Source: Shewanella sp. OMA3-2
GTDB taxonomy: Bacteria > Pseudomonadota > Gammaproteobacteria > Enterobacterales > Shewanellaceae
NCBI RefSeq assembly: GCF_021513195.1
Contig: NZ_CP090974.1
Location: 3,112,001-3,176,000, forward strand
DNA: 64,000 nt
Direction: 5' to 3'
The position numbers and the translations under genes were made by a program. Of this stretch, positions 63,322 to 64,000 are shown piece by piece (the first letter of the stretch is position 1; every line of letters starts with the position of its first letter). Below the pieces are notes generated by a model. The model did no database searches. It saw only the letters and a list, made by a program, of their open reading frames with translations, and was not told the DNA's origin.

Positions 63322-64000
63322 GTGTCAATTGGACTTGTACTTGGTGGTGGTGGTGCCCGCGCGGCATATCAAATTGGCGTGTTAAAAGCCTTGGTGCAAT
63401 TTTACCCAAGGAATAGCCATATTCCATTCGATATAATTTGTGGCACGTCTGCAGGGGCTATCAATGCCACATCTTTAGCAACTCACGCAGCTTGCTTTCA
63501 TTTAGGGGTAAAGAAATTAGATTGGGTATGGCGTCACTTTAAAACACAACAAGTTTATGAGTCTTCGTTAAGCGGTGTAGCCAAGCACTTATTCAAGATG
63601 GCGATTAAAGGTTTGCAACATGGCAAGGTGAATACTGACGCCGGCAGCTTGCTAAATAATCAGCCTTTGCGTGAATTATTAAATAAACTAATAGACTTTG
63701 ATCGCATTGAGAGAAATATACATTTAGGTGCATTAAAAGCAATCAGTGTGGATGCATCCTGTTATAACAACTCACTTTCTTATAGCTTTTATCACGGTCA
63801 CCATTCGATAGAAAATTGGCAACGTGCTCGAAGACAAGGAAAACGTAGCCAACTCAATACCAATCATTTGCTTGCTAGCTCTGCTATTCCGATGGTATTT
63901 CCATCTATTAAATTAAACAGAGCCTTTTTTGGCGACGGTTCTGTCCACCAACTCTCACCTTTATCAAGCCCTATCCATCTTGGGGCAACCAAATTATTTG
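63322..64000 (+). CDS. Patatin-like phospholipase (partial, runs off the window)
   Basis: Predicted lipid acyl hydrolase; only the first 226 codons are in the window and no stop is reached. The N-terminus has the patatin oxyanion motif LVLGGGGARAAYQIG (residues 6-20), then the nucleophile elbow CGTSAGAIN (Ser near residue 44) and the conserved catalytic Asp in FFGDGSVHQLSP (about residue 208). It starts with GTG (TCA ATT GGA follows) behind AGGTG. It is divergent from the HD-GYP gene across a 248-base gap. It is not among the window's closed ORFs because it has no stop codon here. Confidence 0.85.
   Translation, partial: MSIGLVLGGGGARAAYQIGVLKALVQFYPRNSHIPFDIICGTSAGAINATSLATHAACFHLGVKKLDWVWRHFKTQQVYESSLSGVAKHLFKMAIKGLQHGKVNTDAGSLLNNQPLRELLNKLIDFDRIERNIHLGALKAISVDASCYNNSLSYSFYHGHHSIENWQRARRQGKRSQLNTNHLLASSAIPMVFPSIKLNRAFFGDGSVHQLSPLSSPIHLGATKLF

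Overview
This 64-kb window looks like the chromosome of a marine, eicosapentaenoic-acid (EPA) producing Shewanella. The evidence is a complete pfaR-A-B-C-D polyunsaturated fatty acid synthase operon of Shewanella type (five tandem ACPs in PfaA), an etfBA/hns/proS neighbourhood of the kind I recall from Shewanella genomes, an ExeM-type extracellular nuclease, and a chromosomal integron.

Layout. 1-3.1 kb: a TonB-type energising module (ExbB, two ExbD, a TonB-like transducer). 3.2-9 kb: a DUF1090 protein, a secreted ExeM-like nuclease, a small exported protein, and an rlmI-type rRNA methyltransferase gene split by one missing A. 9-18.1 kb: an exported carboxylesterase and a mannitol-type catabolic island (fructokinase, mannitol 2-dehydrogenase, NCS1-like permease, SorC-type regulator, HAD phosphatase), all on the minus strand. 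About 18.6-25.1 kb: a mobile integron. An intact integrase (plus strand) lies under a perfect LexA box; leftward of it are an attI-like junction, a GNAT cassette, a HEPN-like cassette, an attC split by a group IIC-type intron that encodes a reverse transcriptase, two small cassettes, and a last attC cut off by a REP-associated tyrosine transposase (RAYT) element flanked by inverted REP-like motifs. 25.2-43.9 kb: the pfa operon, with pfaR/A, A/B and B/C overlapping by four bases. 44-51 kb: small conserved genes, a periplasmic binding protein, a yghU-type glutathione transferase gene broken by one missing G, a YjbR protein, two FAH-fold enzymes and a chemotaxis receptor. 51-64 kb: tdk, an NhaC-family transporter behind a lysine riboswitch (so probably a lysine importer), etfBA with a PsrA-like operator, hns, an RcsF-like lipoprotein, trmO, a hexapeptide acyltransferase, proS, a histidine kinase/HD-GYP regulator pair, and the start of a patatin-like phospholipase that runs off the window.

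How it fits together. PfaA-D are an iterative synthase; the activating phosphopantetheinyl transferase (PfaE) is not in the window. The mannitol island predicts mannitol to fructose to fructose-6-phosphate. The integron is the main accessory region: two different mobile elements have hit its attC hairpins, and its SOS-controlled integrase gene points straight into the pfa operon with no terminator that I can see.

Caution on data quality: the two broken housekeeping genes both miss a single base in a homopolymer, which suggests sequencing error at least as strongly as real gene loss. Assignments rest on motif and family recognition by eye; no database search was run.
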